Source: Streptomyces sp. CBMA29
GTDB taxonomy: Bacteria > Actinomycetota > Actinomycetes > Streptomycetales > Streptomycetaceae
Direction of reading: 5' to 3'
Assembly: GCF_014596445.1 (NCBI RefSeq)
Contig: NZ_MECL01000071.1
Location: 1-55,602 of the forward strand
Length of the DNA stretch: 55,602 nt
A model generated the notes under the pieces. It saw only the letters and a list, made by a program, of their open reading frames with translations, was not told the origin of the DNA and did no database searches. Below, in pieces: positions 1 through 9,487 of this stretch (position 1 is the stretch's first letter; each line of letters starts with the position of its first letter). The translations under genes and the position numbers were made by a program.

Positions 1-249
1 CTCCGGCTCGTTCTCGTCGTGCGGGCGGGCCCCGCCGGGGCGCGGGGGCGTGGCGGAGGCCGCCGAGGCCAGACCGCGCGCCGACTCGAAGTCGCGGGCG
101 GCGCGGGGCAGCTCGTGGTGCCCCGCGTTCGAGCCGATGCCCGAAGCGGTGCTCGGTCCCGGAGGCGTCTCGGGCACGGCGAAGCCGCCACGCGGGTCCG
201 GTGGAGGCGCGGCGTGGTTCCTGGGCGTACGGGGCGGGTCCGTGGTCAC
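1..249 (-). CDS. Partial hypothetical protein, N-terminal 83 residues
   Basis: From a GTG at 249 the minus strand stays open for 83 codons to the window edge, so only the N-terminus is visible. The translation begins VTTDPPRTPRNHAAPPPDPR and is rich in Pro, Ala, Gly and Arg. It has no signal peptide, membrane segment or motif I recognise, and looks like a disordered leader in front of a domain outside the window. The ribosome binding site is weak (GGAACG about 8 nt upstream). The gene lies 56 nt downstream of the methyltransferase stop in the same direction, so the two may be co-transcribed. It could be a chance open frame in this GC-rich DNA. Confidence 0.45.
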   Translation of the reverse strand, partial: MTTDPPRTPRNHAAPPPDPRGGFAVPETPPGPSTASGIGSNAGHHELPRAARDFESARGLASAASATPPRPGGARPHDENEPE

Positions 250-305
250 GCGAGTCGTTCCATCCGTCTGTGCGCCACGCGCTGGCCGCGGCGGGTCGGG
301 CCTGG

Positions 306-1004
306 TCAGGCGCGTCGGCAGGAGAGGAAGATCTGCTCCTCCGGCGGCACGTCGGTGCTCGCCGGTGCGTAGGCGTACGAATCCTCCTTGATCACCTCGA
401 AGCCCGCGTCCACCACGACATGGCGCAGTTCATCCCTTAGATAACCCGATACCCGGATGGTGTGACCGAGGAACGGAATCGGCACATTGTCCAGATCGGC
501 TTCCACCATCGACACGGCGAGCAGGCCGCCGGGCTCCAACAGGGCGTGGACCGCCCGCAAGGTGCCGGGGATCTCGTCCTTGGGCAGCATGAGCAGCGAG
601 AAGAACGCGGCGACCGCCGTGAAACTTCCCGGCGCCAGCGGCCCGCCCTCGGTGAGGTCGGCGAAGTCGGCCTGGACGAAGTCGGCCTCGGGCGCGTTCA
701 CCCGCGCCTGCGCGAGCATCCCGGACGACAGGTCCACGCCGGTCACCCGCAGCCCCGCGTCGGTGAACTGGCGCGCGGTCGGCAGTCCCGTACCGCAGCC
801 GAGGTCCAGCACGCGGGCACCGGCGGGCAGCGTCTCGATGAGCCATTCACCGGCCCTGACCTGGCCGTCCTTGTGCGGGAACGCTTCGTCGTACCGGTCG
901 CCGATCGCGTCGAACGCCTCGGCCTGGCCGGTACGGTCCCTGCCCTGATCCTCGTGATCGTCGGCAGGGGGGATCCCCATGTGCTCGTAGCCGCCGGTTC
1001 CCAC
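306..1004 (-). CDS. Class I SAM-dependent methyltransferase
   Basis: A 232-aa Rossmann-fold methyltransferase that would transfer a methyl group from S-adenosylmethionine; the substrate is unknown. The SAM-binding motif I is RVLDLGCGTGLPTARQF (near residue 65), followed by GVDLSSGMLAQAR (motif II) and the acidic stretch FVQADFADL. The GTG at 1004 is preferred because GGGAGG lies about 9 nt upstream; the internal ATG at 980 has no such site. It has no signal peptide or membrane segment, so it is cytoplasmic. It resembles the broad UbiE/Methyltransf_25-type group, which does not allow a substrate call. Confidence 0.85.
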   Translation of the reverse strand: MGTGGYEHMGIPPADDHEDQGRDRTGQAEAFDAIGDRYDEAFPHKDGQVRAGEWLIETLPAGARVLDLGCGTGLPTARQFTDAGLRVTGVDLSSGMLAQARVNAPEADFVQADFADLTEGGPLAPGSFTAVAAFFSLLMLPKDEIPGTLRAVHALLEPGGLLAVSMVEADLDNVPIPFLGHTIRVSGYLRDELRHVVVDAGFEVIKEDSYAYAPASTDVPPEEQIFLSCRRA

Positions 1005-1262
1005 CGCTCCGGGCCTCCCTGACTGCTGCTGGATGGCTGCTGCTGAATGGCTGTACGAATGGCTGTGTCGCGTCGCTGTGACGTAGCGTCAAACTCTAGG
1101 CCGCGATCGGCAATTGCGCAGTGTTCCGGAGCACGATCCTACGGTTGGGGGTCAGGGACGCAACAAGGGGCTCGGAGGTTCACTCCCGTCCCCCACGGCT
1201 TACGCCCGCTTACGCCCCCTACCGTACGCACCGCGGCCGTACCCCCGGCTCGTCCCGCCGCT

Positions 1263-1937
1263 CTACGACGGCCGCCGGTCCCAGTCCGGCGGCAGCGCGG
1301 GCACCGGCCACGCCGGGTCGGGCCGCCAGTCCTCCCAGCCGTCACAGAACGGCGGACCCCAGGCCCTGACCACCCCGGCCGCGCGCTCACCGGCCCGCTG
1401 CACCCGCCCCGCCAGCTCCGCCGGCATCAGCCCGTCCGCCTGCGCCTGCGCGAACTCGTCCTCGTCCAGCCAGCGCCAGGAGCGGTCCGGGTGGACCGAG
1501 ATGTCGAGGAAGTGATCCACCGAGTCCACCCCTCCCGACCAGCGCCGACGAGGTTCCTCAAGGTTCACATACCAACTTTTGAACCGCCACCCGGGCTCCC
1601 AGAACAGCCACACCGACCACGGCTCGCCCGGCCGCGCCAGCTTCAGCACCCCGGCGCCCCACCACTGCTCGACCCGTGCCGCCCGCGGCTTCACGTACCG
1701 GCTCGCCAGCGGCTCCCGGTGCACCGGCGTCCCGTCCGCCAGCACCGGCTTCACACACGCCGTACCGGGCGCCATCCACACCGCGAGCAGCTCCGCGTCG
1801 TCGCGCACCACGGTCACCGGACGGCAGATGTGCACCGCGTCCGTGCCGTTCCCCCGGTAACGCCACAGCACCTGCGCGCCGGGCGTCCAGAAGTGGCGCT
1901 CCCCGGCGCGGGTCGAGAGATCGGCTTCGGCTGTCAT
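1263..1937 (-). CDS. DUF402 domain protein
   Basis: A 224-aa protein matching the DUF402 family as I remember it, with the aromatic-rich core WSVWLFWEPGWRFKSWYVNLE and the following D-S-V-D-H-F-L-D-I acidic segment. Family members include nucleotide phosphatases and FomD-like enzymes, but the activity of this one cannot be read from sequence. It starts 23 nt downstream of the fumC stop on the same strand, so it is probably the second gene of a fumC-DUF402 unit. No signal peptide is present. Confidence 0.75.
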   Translation of the reverse strand: MTAEADLSTRAGERHFWTPGAQVLWRYRGNGTDAVHICRPVTVVRDDAELLAVWMAPGTACVKPVLADGTPVHREPLASRYVKPRAARVEQWWGAGVLKLARPGEPWSVWLFWEPGWRFKSWYVNLEEPRRRWSGGVDSVDHFLDISVHPDRSWRWLDEDEFAQAQADGLMPAELAGRVQRAGERAAGVVRAWGPPFCDGWEDWRPDPAWPVPALPPDWDRRPS

Positions 1938-1960
1938 GAACAGAGTTTACGGAAGCACTG

Positions 1961-3346
<1,386 letters not shown>

Positions 3347-3354
3347 GTCTATAA

Positions 3355-3390
3355 CAGTGCCCGGGAACACCTGGGTGTTCCCGGGCACTG
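3355..3390 (-). terminator. Perfect 17-bp hairpin between doxX and fumC
   Basis: Arm CAGTGCCCGGGAACACC (3355-3371) pairs perfectly with 3374-3390 around a 2-nt gap. It lies about 90 nt downstream of the DoxX-type gene stop and directly in front of the fumC ATG. It could be the terminator of the upstream gene, an operator, or an RNA element acting on fumC translation. It has no U-tract. Confidence 0.55.
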
Positions 3391-3428
3391 TCTCCCCGTG
3401 GCGAGATCGGCCGAATCCGCGCGGAGCC

Positions 3429-3452
3429 GTACGAGCCCGTACGAGCCCGTAC
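3429..3452. repeat. Short tandem repeat, 10-nt unit
   Basis: Three adjacent copies of a CGTACGAGCC-like decamer (the third with GGGC) lie in the intergenic region between the DoxX gene and the fumC hairpin. No function is evident. Confidence 0.5.
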
Positions 3453-3479
3453 GGGCCCGCGTGAGATCCGCGAGCAGCC

Positions 3480-3965
3480 TCAGGCGGGCATGGCCAGCCG
3501 GCCGTTCCCCCCGTCCTGCGCCTCCTGCGCGTCGAGCGCCGCCCGCGCGGCCGACCTGCGGTCCGCGAGCAGCCGGTCCAGCGCCAGGACGCCCGGCCCC
3601 GAGAAGACGATCAGCAGCAGCGTCCAGCAGAAGAAGACCGCCGCCTCACCGCCGTTCTCGATCGGCAGCAGCCCCCGGTGCTGATGGACGTCGAAGTACG
3701 CGAACGCCATCGACCCCGAGCCGATCAGCGCGGCCGGCCTGGTCGCCAGGCCGAACAGCACCAGCACCCCGCCGACGAGCTGGATCAGCGCCGCGTACCA
3801 CCCCGGCCACCGGCCCGCCGACAACTCGGCCGTGCCGAGCACGCCGAAGAGCGACGCCACACCGTGGCAGGTGAACAGGAGCCCGACGACGATACGGAAC
3901 AGGCTGAGCGCGTACGGCTGGGCCCGGTCGATGCGGGAGTCCGAGCCGATCAGGGAGTCCGACAT
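3480..3965 (-). CDS. DoxX family membrane protein
   Basis: A 161-aa integral membrane protein with four hydrophobic segments ([50 protein letters not shown] and [16 protein letters not shown]). The order and the F-x-C-H-G motif in helix 1 are typical of DoxX/DoxD-like proteins. Members of this family are linked to thiol redox and oxidative-stress complexes, but the role here is unknown. The C-terminal 30 residues are a charged, Ala-rich cytoplasmic tail. It follows the hydrolase gene at 3985 by 19 nt on the same strand and may be the last gene of that unit. Confidence 0.85.
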   Translation of the reverse strand: MSDSLIGSDSRIDRAQPYALSLFRIVVGLLFTCHGVASLFGVLGTAELSAGRWPGWYAALIQLVGGVLVLFGLATRPAALIGSGSMAFAYFDVHQHRGLLPIENGGEAAVFFCWTLLLIVFSGPGVLALDRLLADRRSAARAALDAQEAQDGGNGRLAMPA

Positions 3966-3984
3966 GAGCGCACCTCCTCTCCGC

Positions 3985-5742
3985 TTAGTTGTAGACGCCG
4001 AATTCGTACAGCGAGTACCCGTAACCCGTGCCGCGCTGCGTGCCCGTCAGGCGCACATAGCGGCCGGTGCCGGAGACGTCGAGATCGTCGATGTCACCGT
4101 TGCCGTCGGTCACGGACTTCACCGTCGTCCAGTTCTGCCCGTCGTCGGAGGTCTGGATGTCGTACGCCTTGGCGTACGCCGCCTCCCAGGAGAGCTGCAC
4201 ATGGTTGAAACTCGTGCGGGCGCCCAGGTCGACCTGGATCCACTGCGGGTCGCTCCAGTCGCTCGACCAGCGGGTCGCGGCGTTGCCGTCCACCGCGTTC
4301 GACGGCGTGCACGGGCAGCCGCCGGTCGGGTCGGTCTGGTACGTGGAGGCCGTCGCGGGCTTGTTGAGCGCGACATTCGTGCCGTTCGGCTTCGGCGGCA
4401 CGATCCGCACCGACTTGGAGCCGTAGCTGACATTGCCGTGGTTGTCGGTGGCGCGCACATACGCCTCGTACACGCCCACCTTCTCCGGCGCCTTCGCCGT
4501 CAGCGTGCCGCCGTTCTGCGTGGTCGCGGCCGGGGTGAGCGCGCCGTTGTTGTCGATGTAGATGCTGCTGAACAGCACCTGGTACGTGATCGGGTCGTTC
4601 TCCGGGTCGGAGGTCGAGGTGTGGAGCGTCACCGTGCCGCCCGCGGGCACGCCCGAAGTGGCGTTGTCCACCGTCATGTCGGTCACCAGCGGCGGCAGGT
4701 TGTCACCCGAGGTGTTCCCGCCGTACGCGCGCTTGACCGCGTAGTACGAGGGCCGCTTCAGGCCGTCGGGCACCAGGTTGAACCAGATGCCGCCGAAGTC
4801 GTCCTCGTTGCCGTAGTGGAAGAGCGTGGCGCCCAGCGCCACACCCGGGTGACCGGCCACGCAGTTCCAGGCGTTGGTGTAACCGTCCGCCTTCTGCTGG
4901 TCGGTGGGCTCGTCCGCCACACCGTTCGCGTCGTTCGGCACCTCCCACGAACCGGAGGGGCCGCCCTCGGTGATGATGTACGGCTTGTCGTAACCGCCGC
5001 TCTCCCACGCCGACTTGACGTTGCAGACGTCCTTGTAGGAGTTGACCGCCAGCAGGTCCAGGTCCGGGGTGTTGCGCTTGTAGTACGGCCACGCGCCCGT
5101 CCACGCGTCGGTCGACGTCACCGGGTGGTTCGGGTCCGCCGCGTGCACCGCCTTCGACAACTCGTTGACGTACGAGGTGTACGCGTTGCGCTCCTGCTCC
5201 AACTGGTCACCGCTGTAGCAGTTCTGGAGGCCCAGCACCGACTCGTTGCCGACATCCCACATCAGCACGCCCGGGTTGTCCTTGTAGGTGTTCACCCACT
5301 TCGGGAACTCCGCGAGCATGTTGTTCTTGTACGTCGTGTCCGTCAGGTAGTCGACACAGCCGCCCGAGCCAGGACCGCCGCCCGGCTGGAGCCAGAAACC
5401 GGCGATCACCTTGATGCCGTTGGCCGCCGCCGCGTCGAACAGCGGCGCGCTGCTCGCGTCCGTGCCCCACGTACGGATCGTGTTGACGCCCATCCGCGCC
5501 ACGTCCGGCAGGTCCGCCGCGGCCTGCGAGGGCTGCGGACCCCACGTCAGACCCTTCACGGTGTACGGGGCGCCGTCCACGGTGAGCTGCCAATTGCCCT
5601 GCGAGCCGGTCACCTTGACCACGCTGCCCGCCGCCTGCGCGGCCGGGGCCTGCACGACGGCGAGTCCCGCCGCGACCAGTGCCGCCACCGCGAGGGGCGC
5701 CAGGCCGCGCCTGGCCGTCCTCCTGATCACATGTGCGCGCAT
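3985..5742 (-). CDS. Secreted clan GH-A glycoside hydrolase with F5/8 type C domain
   Basis: A 585-aa secreted enzyme. A signal peptide (MRAHVIRRTARR then a hydrophobic run to APAAQAAG) is followed by a TIM-barrel domain (about 40-340) with the clan GH-A landmarks MWDVGNES (acid/base Glu) and IITEGGPSG (nucleophile Glu), a beta-rich linker domain (about 355-450), and a C-terminal discoidin/CBM32 domain (about 455-585: NVALNKPATAS, AVDGNAATRWSS, WIQVDLGA). It resembles GH2/GH5/GH72-type barrels; the substrate is probably a beta-glucan or related polysaccharide. The ATG at 5742 has GGAGG 5 nt upstream. It follows the beta-helix gene by 17 nt and is likely co-transcribed with it under the LacI-type site at 7664. 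Confidence 0.85.
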   Translation of the reverse strand: MRAHVIRRTARRGLAPLAVAALVAAGLAVVQAPAAQAAGSVVKVTGSQGNWQLTVDGAPYTVKGLTWGPQPSQAAADLPDVARMGVNTIRTWGTDASSAPLFDAAAANGIKVIAGFWLQPGGGPGSGGCVDYLTDTTYKNNMLAEFPKWVNTYKDNPGVLMWDVGNESVLGLQNCYSGDQLEQERNAYTSYVNELSKAVHAADPNHPVTSTDAWTGAWPYYKRNTPDLDLLAVNSYKDVCNVKSAWESGGYDKPYIITEGGPSGSWEVPNDANGVADEPTDQQKADGYTNAWNCVAGHPGVALGATLFHYGNEDDFGGIWFNLVPDGLKRPSYYAVKRAYGGNTSGDNLPPLVTDMTVDNATSGVPAGGTVTLHTSTSDPENDPITYQVLFSSIYIDNNGALTPAATTQNGGTLTAKAPEKVGVYEAYVRATDNHGNVSYGSKSVRIVPPKPNGTNVALNKPATASTYQTDPTGGCPCTPSNAVDGNAATRWSSDWSDPQWIQVDLGARTSFNHVQLSWEAAYAKAYDIQTSDDGQNWTTVKSVTDGNGDIDDLDVSGTGRYVRLTGTQRGTGYGYSLYEFGVYN

Positions 5743-5759
5743 CTCGTCCTCCGAGGGGG

Positions 5760-7631
5760 TCACGGGTAGCTCACCAGGTAGGAGATACCGGAGTTGGTGT
5801 TGTTCACCGGGTCACCGGTCTCGTTGACGACATGGCTGATCGTCCCGTCGTTGCCGAGCGAGACGGTGACCATGTCGTGCAGCCGCACCCCGGACGTGTT
5901 CGGCACCAGCAGGGCGCTGTCGGCGACGACGCTCGGGTCCGCGAGGAACAGGCAGTAGCTGCCAAGACCCCACGCCTCGTGCGAGGAGACCGAGTCCGCC
6001 ACCTGGTAGGCGGCGTAGCCGTGCCGCGAACCGTCCATCCAGGCGGCCTGGTTGGGCGGGTCGTACGGCATCTCGTTCTGGAAGAAGTACGTCCGTCCGG
6101 CGTCGCCGTTCCAGAGCACCTCGGTCTTCTGGTGGTGCTCCACGAACAGGCCGTACATCGTGACGCGCGCGCCGTTGACGACCAGGCCCGTGTCACTGGT
6201 GTTGACGTCCCAGCCGACACCGCTGCCGTGGTCGGCCCGCCACAGCCACAGGTTGTCGCCGATCACGTCGGAGCTGTTGATCTCGACGCTGACGGTGGCC
6301 TTGCCGGCCTGCGCGCCGCCGATCCGCACGAACACGTCCTGGAGGAGCGTCGGGTCGCCCGCGTGGCCGCCGCTGGCGCCCTGCGGTCCGACGCGGACCA
6401 GCACCGCGGAATTCGTGGCGCCCGCGTCGATCAGCAGCCCGGAGATCTTCACGCCGTCGACGTCGGCGACGGACAGCGCGGTGATGCCGTTGTCCGGCAG
6501 CAGCGTGGCGATGCCCAGGCCCAGTACGACCGTGCCCGCGCGCGTCACCTCCACGGTCTGGTCGAGCGCGTACACACCCGGTGTGACCAGCAGGTGCTTG
6601 CCCTGCGCCAGCGCGGAGTTGATGGTGGCCGCCGAGTCGCCCGGCTTGGCGATGTGGAAGTCGGTCAGCGGGATCGACTCGCCCTGCGCGCCGCCGTTCC
6701 AGGTCACCCCGCGGGCGTTGCTGTGCAGCGCGGGCACGAACACCTGGTACGCGCCGGACCCGTCCACGTACAAGAAGGGCTTCTCCCGGATCACCGGGGC
6801 GCTGTCGACCACCGTGTGGGAGGGGTCGGGGAAGTTCTGCGGCGGCGCGCCGTCCACGCCGACGAAGACCATGTTCCATACGGAACCGGCCCATTCGCCG
6901 AGCGCGCTGTTCCGGGTCAGCCACTGCTGCTGGGAGCCGGACACGACCCGGCCGTCCACCTTGCAGTCGGCCATGAAGCCGCCGCTGGACCAGCCGTCGT
7001 AGCCGTTCCACAGCGGGACCTCGCCGCGGATGTGCACGCGGCGCAGCGGGGCGGCCTGCGAGACCGCCCAGCGGTTGGAGCCGCCGGTCGGGGTGACCGA
7101 CAGGTTCTCGGCGCTGCGCCAGAAGTTCTGCGTGGCGTTGCCCTGCATCCAGTCGGCCTCGACGTGCACCAGGCCGTGGATGTCGACGTCGTCGGGGGAC
7201 AGGCCGAGCCCGGCGACGTGGGTGTAGAAGCCGACGTTGACGTCGAGTCCTTCGTACGTGCCCGGCTTGAAGAACAGCGCGAAGCGGTCGGTGCCGAACT
7301 GGTTGGACTCCTGGCGGCGGAAGACGTCCGAGACCTTCGCCTGGATGTCGGCGATCGGCATCGAGGGGTCGAAGACCAGGACGTTGGGGCCGAAGTCGGG
7401 GTCCGCGGCGGCGGCGCGCGTACCGGCCTTCGTACCGCTCGCGCTGGACGCGCCGGGAGCGCCGGACGCGGTGCCCGCCGAGGCGCGGCCCGCCAGTACC
7501 GGGGTGGCCGCGAGGGCCGCCAGCGCGCCGAGGGCCGCGCGCCGGGAGAAGACGGAGGTGGCCGGTGAGCCGGGTGTGCCGGTCGTGCTGCTTGTGGGGG
7601 GGTGAGAGGGGGGAAGTGCGGGGCTGTTCAT
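5760..7631 (-). CDS. Secreted right-handed beta-helix protein (GH55 / pectate-lyase-3-like)
   Basis: A 623-aa exported protein. The N-terminus has twin arginines before a hydrophobic stretch (FSRRAALGALAALAATPVLA), compatible with Tat export. The rest is a beta-strand-rich repeat typical of two tandem right-handed beta-helices, with landmarks VLVFDPSMPIADIQ, FALFFKPGTYEGLDVNVGFY, LLVTPGVYALDQTVEV and VSVEINSSDVIGDNLWLW. This layout recalls the GH55 exo-beta-1,3-glucanase and pectate-lyase-3 families; some databases label close relatives as adenylyl cyclase, for which I see no basis. The ATG at 7631 has AGGTG 4 nt upstream. A LacI-type palindrome lies 33-46 nt upstream. Confidence 0.7.
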   Translation of the reverse strand: MNSPALPPSHPPTSSTTGTPGSPATSVFSRRAALGALAALAATPVLAGRASAGTASGAPGASSASGTKAGTRAAAADPDFGPNVLVFDPSMPIADIQAKVSDVFRRQESNQFGTDRFALFFKPGTYEGLDVNVGFYTHVAGLGLSPDDVDIHGLVHVEADWMQGNATQNFWRSAENLSVTPTGGSNRWAVSQAAPLRRVHIRGEVPLWNGYDGWSSGGFMADCKVDGRVVSGSQQQWLTRNSALGEWAGSVWNMVFVGVDGAPPQNFPDPSHTVVDSAPVIREKPFLYVDGSGAYQVFVPALHSNARGVTWNGGAQGESIPLTDFHIAKPGDSAATINSALAQGKHLLVTPGVYALDQTVEVTRAGTVVLGLGIATLLPDNGITALSVADVDGVKISGLLIDAGATNSAVLVRVGPQGASGGHAGDPTLLQDVFVRIGGAQAGKATVSVEINSSDVIGDNLWLWRADHGSGVGWDVNTSDTGLVVNGARVTMYGLFVEHHQKTEVLWNGDAGRTYFFQNEMPYDPPNQAAWMDGSRHGYAAYQVADSVSSHEAWGLGSYCLFLADPSVVADSALLVPNTSGVRLHDMVTVSLGNDGTISHVVNETGDPVNNTNSGISYLVSYP

Positions 7632-7663
7632 AGATCACCTGTGTGTTGGGGGGACAGGTTTCC

Positions 7664-7677
7664 GGAGAGCGCTCTCC
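7664..7677 (-). promoter_or_regulatory. LacI-family operator-like palindrome
   Basis: GGAGAGCGCTCTCC is a perfect 14-bp palindrome with the central GCGC typical of LacI-family operators. It lies 33 nt upstream of the beta-helix gene start. The same core occurs at 8912-8929 before the DUF1996 gene, which suggests joint control by one sugar-responsive repressor encoded elsewhere. Confidence 0.75.
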
Positions 7678-7727
7678 CACGGGGTCGGGTAAAGCCCGGC
7701 CCGCGCGGGAGAGCGCGGTGTCCGGGC

Positions 7728-8834
7728 TTACGGCAGTTGGTAGTTCTGGTTCAGAGCCGCACCCTTCTGGGGCTGCGACTGGTCGTAACCGCGGGCGTCG
7801 CACTGGAGTCCACCGTTGATGCAGTGGGTGACCAGCGCGTTGAGGGTCGGGGCGTCCCAGTCGTTGAAGAAGTCGTAGTGGAAGGAGAAGCCCTGGCCGC
7901 TGGAGAGGTGGACCTGCGACATGTCGCCGTTCACCGGCCAGGCCATCTTGAACTCGATCATCGGCAGGGCGACCGGGTGGTCGGCCGGGCAGACGTTCGC
8001 GTTGGCGCCGCCGGCGACCGGGTAGGCCATGTGGCTCTTGTGGTCCGGCACGTCGAGGTGGATGCCGTCCCAGCAACTCGGGGCCTGGAGGCGGATGTTG
8101 AGCTGCGTGTCAGGCGTGTTGGGGCAGCTCACCGGGATGTTCCAGTTGTGGTAACTGTTCCCGCACTCCCAGCCCTCGACGGTGCCCTTGAGGTTCTGGA
8201 ACTCCGACTGCGTCTGCGTCGGGCTGCCGACCACGAAGCGCAGGCCCTTGGGGAACGGGCGCACGCTGGTGTAGTCGTTGATCGCGGACTTGTAGTAGAT
8301 CGTCTGCGTGCCGACCGGCAGGATCTTCTGGGTGCCGTTGAACAGACTCGGCATCCAGTACGCCGACTTGTCGCCGGGCGCCAGACACACCGTGTTACCG
8401 GTCTCCAGCGAGGCCGTCGTGGAGTTGCCGTTCGTGCTGGTGTTGCCCATGAAGGTGTGGTCGTGCGACGCCCCCGGCTGGCCCGGGAAGACGATCGGGT
8501 CGTCCGGCGCCGTGTGCGTGGGGGCGCACTGGGCCTGGAACTCGTGGAAATACGCGTGCGGCGGCTCGTACGTCGAGGGCGTCACGCCGGTGACCGGCGG
8601 GTTCGCCATGATGTAGCCGTCGCCGTCCGGGTCGTCGCCTGACGCCATTCCGTTGCCGGCCAGCGGCATCGCCATGCCGGGCATCCCGGCGTGGTCGGCG
8701 GTGCCGCTCGCAGCCGCCGGTGTGCTGGCGGAAGCGTTTCCGGTCGTCATCGCGACCCCGCCGATACCGAGTCCGGTCGCGGCCAGTGACAGGGCTATGA
8801 GCAGCCCTGGGATCCTTCTGGTCCTCCGTGCCAT
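7728..8834 (-). CDS. Secreted DUF1996 domain protein
   Basis: A 368-aa exported protein. A signal peptide (MARRTRRIPGLLIALSLAATGLG, ending near NASA) and a Gly/Met-rich linker precede the DUF1996 domain (about residues 80-340), with HDHTFMGN, YWMPSLF, GWECGN, SCWDGIHLDVPDH and FHYDFFNDW, a pattern typical of the family. DUF1996 proteins occur in fungi and actinomycetes, often with wall or cellulose degradation genes; their biochemistry is unsettled. The ATG at 8834 has GGAGG 5 nt upstream. It has its own LacI-type site, shared in sequence with the beta-helix gene, so it is probably part of the same polysaccharide regulon. Confidence 0.85.
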   Translation of the reverse strand: MARRTRRIPGLLIALSLAATGLGIGGVAMTTGNASASTPAAASGTADHAGMPGMAMPLAGNGMASGDDPDGDGYIMANPPVTGVTPSTYEPPHAYFHEFQAQCAPTHTAPDDPIVFPGQPGASHDHTFMGNTSTNGNSTTASLETGNTVCLAPGDKSAYWMPSLFNGTQKILPVGTQTIYYKSAINDYTSVRPFPKGLRFVVGSPTQTQSEFQNLKGTVEGWECGNSYHNWNIPVSCPNTPDTQLNIRLQAPSCWDGIHLDVPDHKSHMAYPVAGGANANVCPADHPVALPMIEFKMAWPVNGDMSQVHLSSGQGFSFHYDFFNDWDAPTLNALVTHCINGGLQCDARGYDQSQPQKGAALNQNYQLP

Positions 8835-8911
8835 GGAGACCTCCTGCTTGATGGTGCGCATGGGGGGCTGACGGCACGACGTGGCGGCAGGCGTCATGAC
8901 GGGCCGTCAGT

Positions 8912-8929
8912 TGGGAGAGCGCTCTCCCA
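8912..8929 (-). promoter_or_regulatory. LacI-family operator-like palindrome
   Basis: TGGGAGAGCGCTCTCCCA is a perfect 18-bp palindrome, 77 nt upstream of the DUF1996 start codon. It resembles the CebR-type box (TGGGAGCGCTCCCA) with two extra central-flank bases. Its 14-bp core is identical to the site at 7664. Confidence 0.8.
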
Positions 8930-8934
8930 GGTAC

Positions 8935-9487
8935 GGAATGTTCCGCTCCCGCTAAGGACATGTCAACGGTTGATGAATCGCCCCCTCTGCGCGAGCCGGG
9001 CATTCCGCCACCCCCCGACCACCCTGGCCTGCGAGCCCTCCACTTCTTGCGGATTTCGTGAAGGTCCACCCCCCGGGGCGGAGCCCCGCCCTTGGCCTGT
9101 ACCAATCACCCCCCGGCGCCGCGGCGCCGCGCGCTGGCGTACGTGGCGGTCGCCCCGCCGGGCCGCGCCTGAGGCGCGGGCGGGTGGCGTCACCCTCGCC
9201 ATGGGACCACCGGCAACGCTCCCGCGCGCGCCGTCCGAGCCCGCACCCGATTCCCGCGCGCGCCGTCCGCGTCCGCGGGCTGCCGGGGCTCCGGCTACCT
9301 CACCGCCCCCCCAGGGGGCGTACCCGCCGTCGGGTGGCAGGTCTGTACGCCGAGAGCTTCCCGCAGGGCGGCACCGGCACCCGCCCCGTTCCCGCGCCGG
9401 GCGCGTACGCCGCTGCCGCCGCCGCGGCTGCCGCGCCCCCCGCGCGGGGTGGTGGCAGGGCCGTGGTCTGCGGGCTTCCCGCAGGGG
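8935..9487. other. Intergenic region, about 550 nt, no supported gene
   Basis: The open frames here are low-complexity Arg/Pro/Ala-rich and look like chance frames. It contains a GGGGC-GGA-GCCCC hairpin (9074-9088), a perfect 14-bp palindrome GGCGCCGCGGCGCC (9115-9128), and near its end the fumarase terminator hairpin. The promoter for the DUF1996 gene is at the left end. Confidence 0.6.
9468..9484 (-). terminator. Hairpin 3 nt after the class I fumarase stop
   Basis: CTGCGGG (9468-9474) and CCCGCAG (9478-9484) form a perfect 7-bp stem with a 3-nt loop, placed just after the stop codon of the fumarase gene. There is no U-tract, which is normal for Streptomyces terminators. Confidence 0.6.

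Noticed and set aside
5760..7631. Adenylyl cyclase
   Set aside because: Some relatives carry this name, but no cyclase motif is visible; the protein is a secreted beta-helix.
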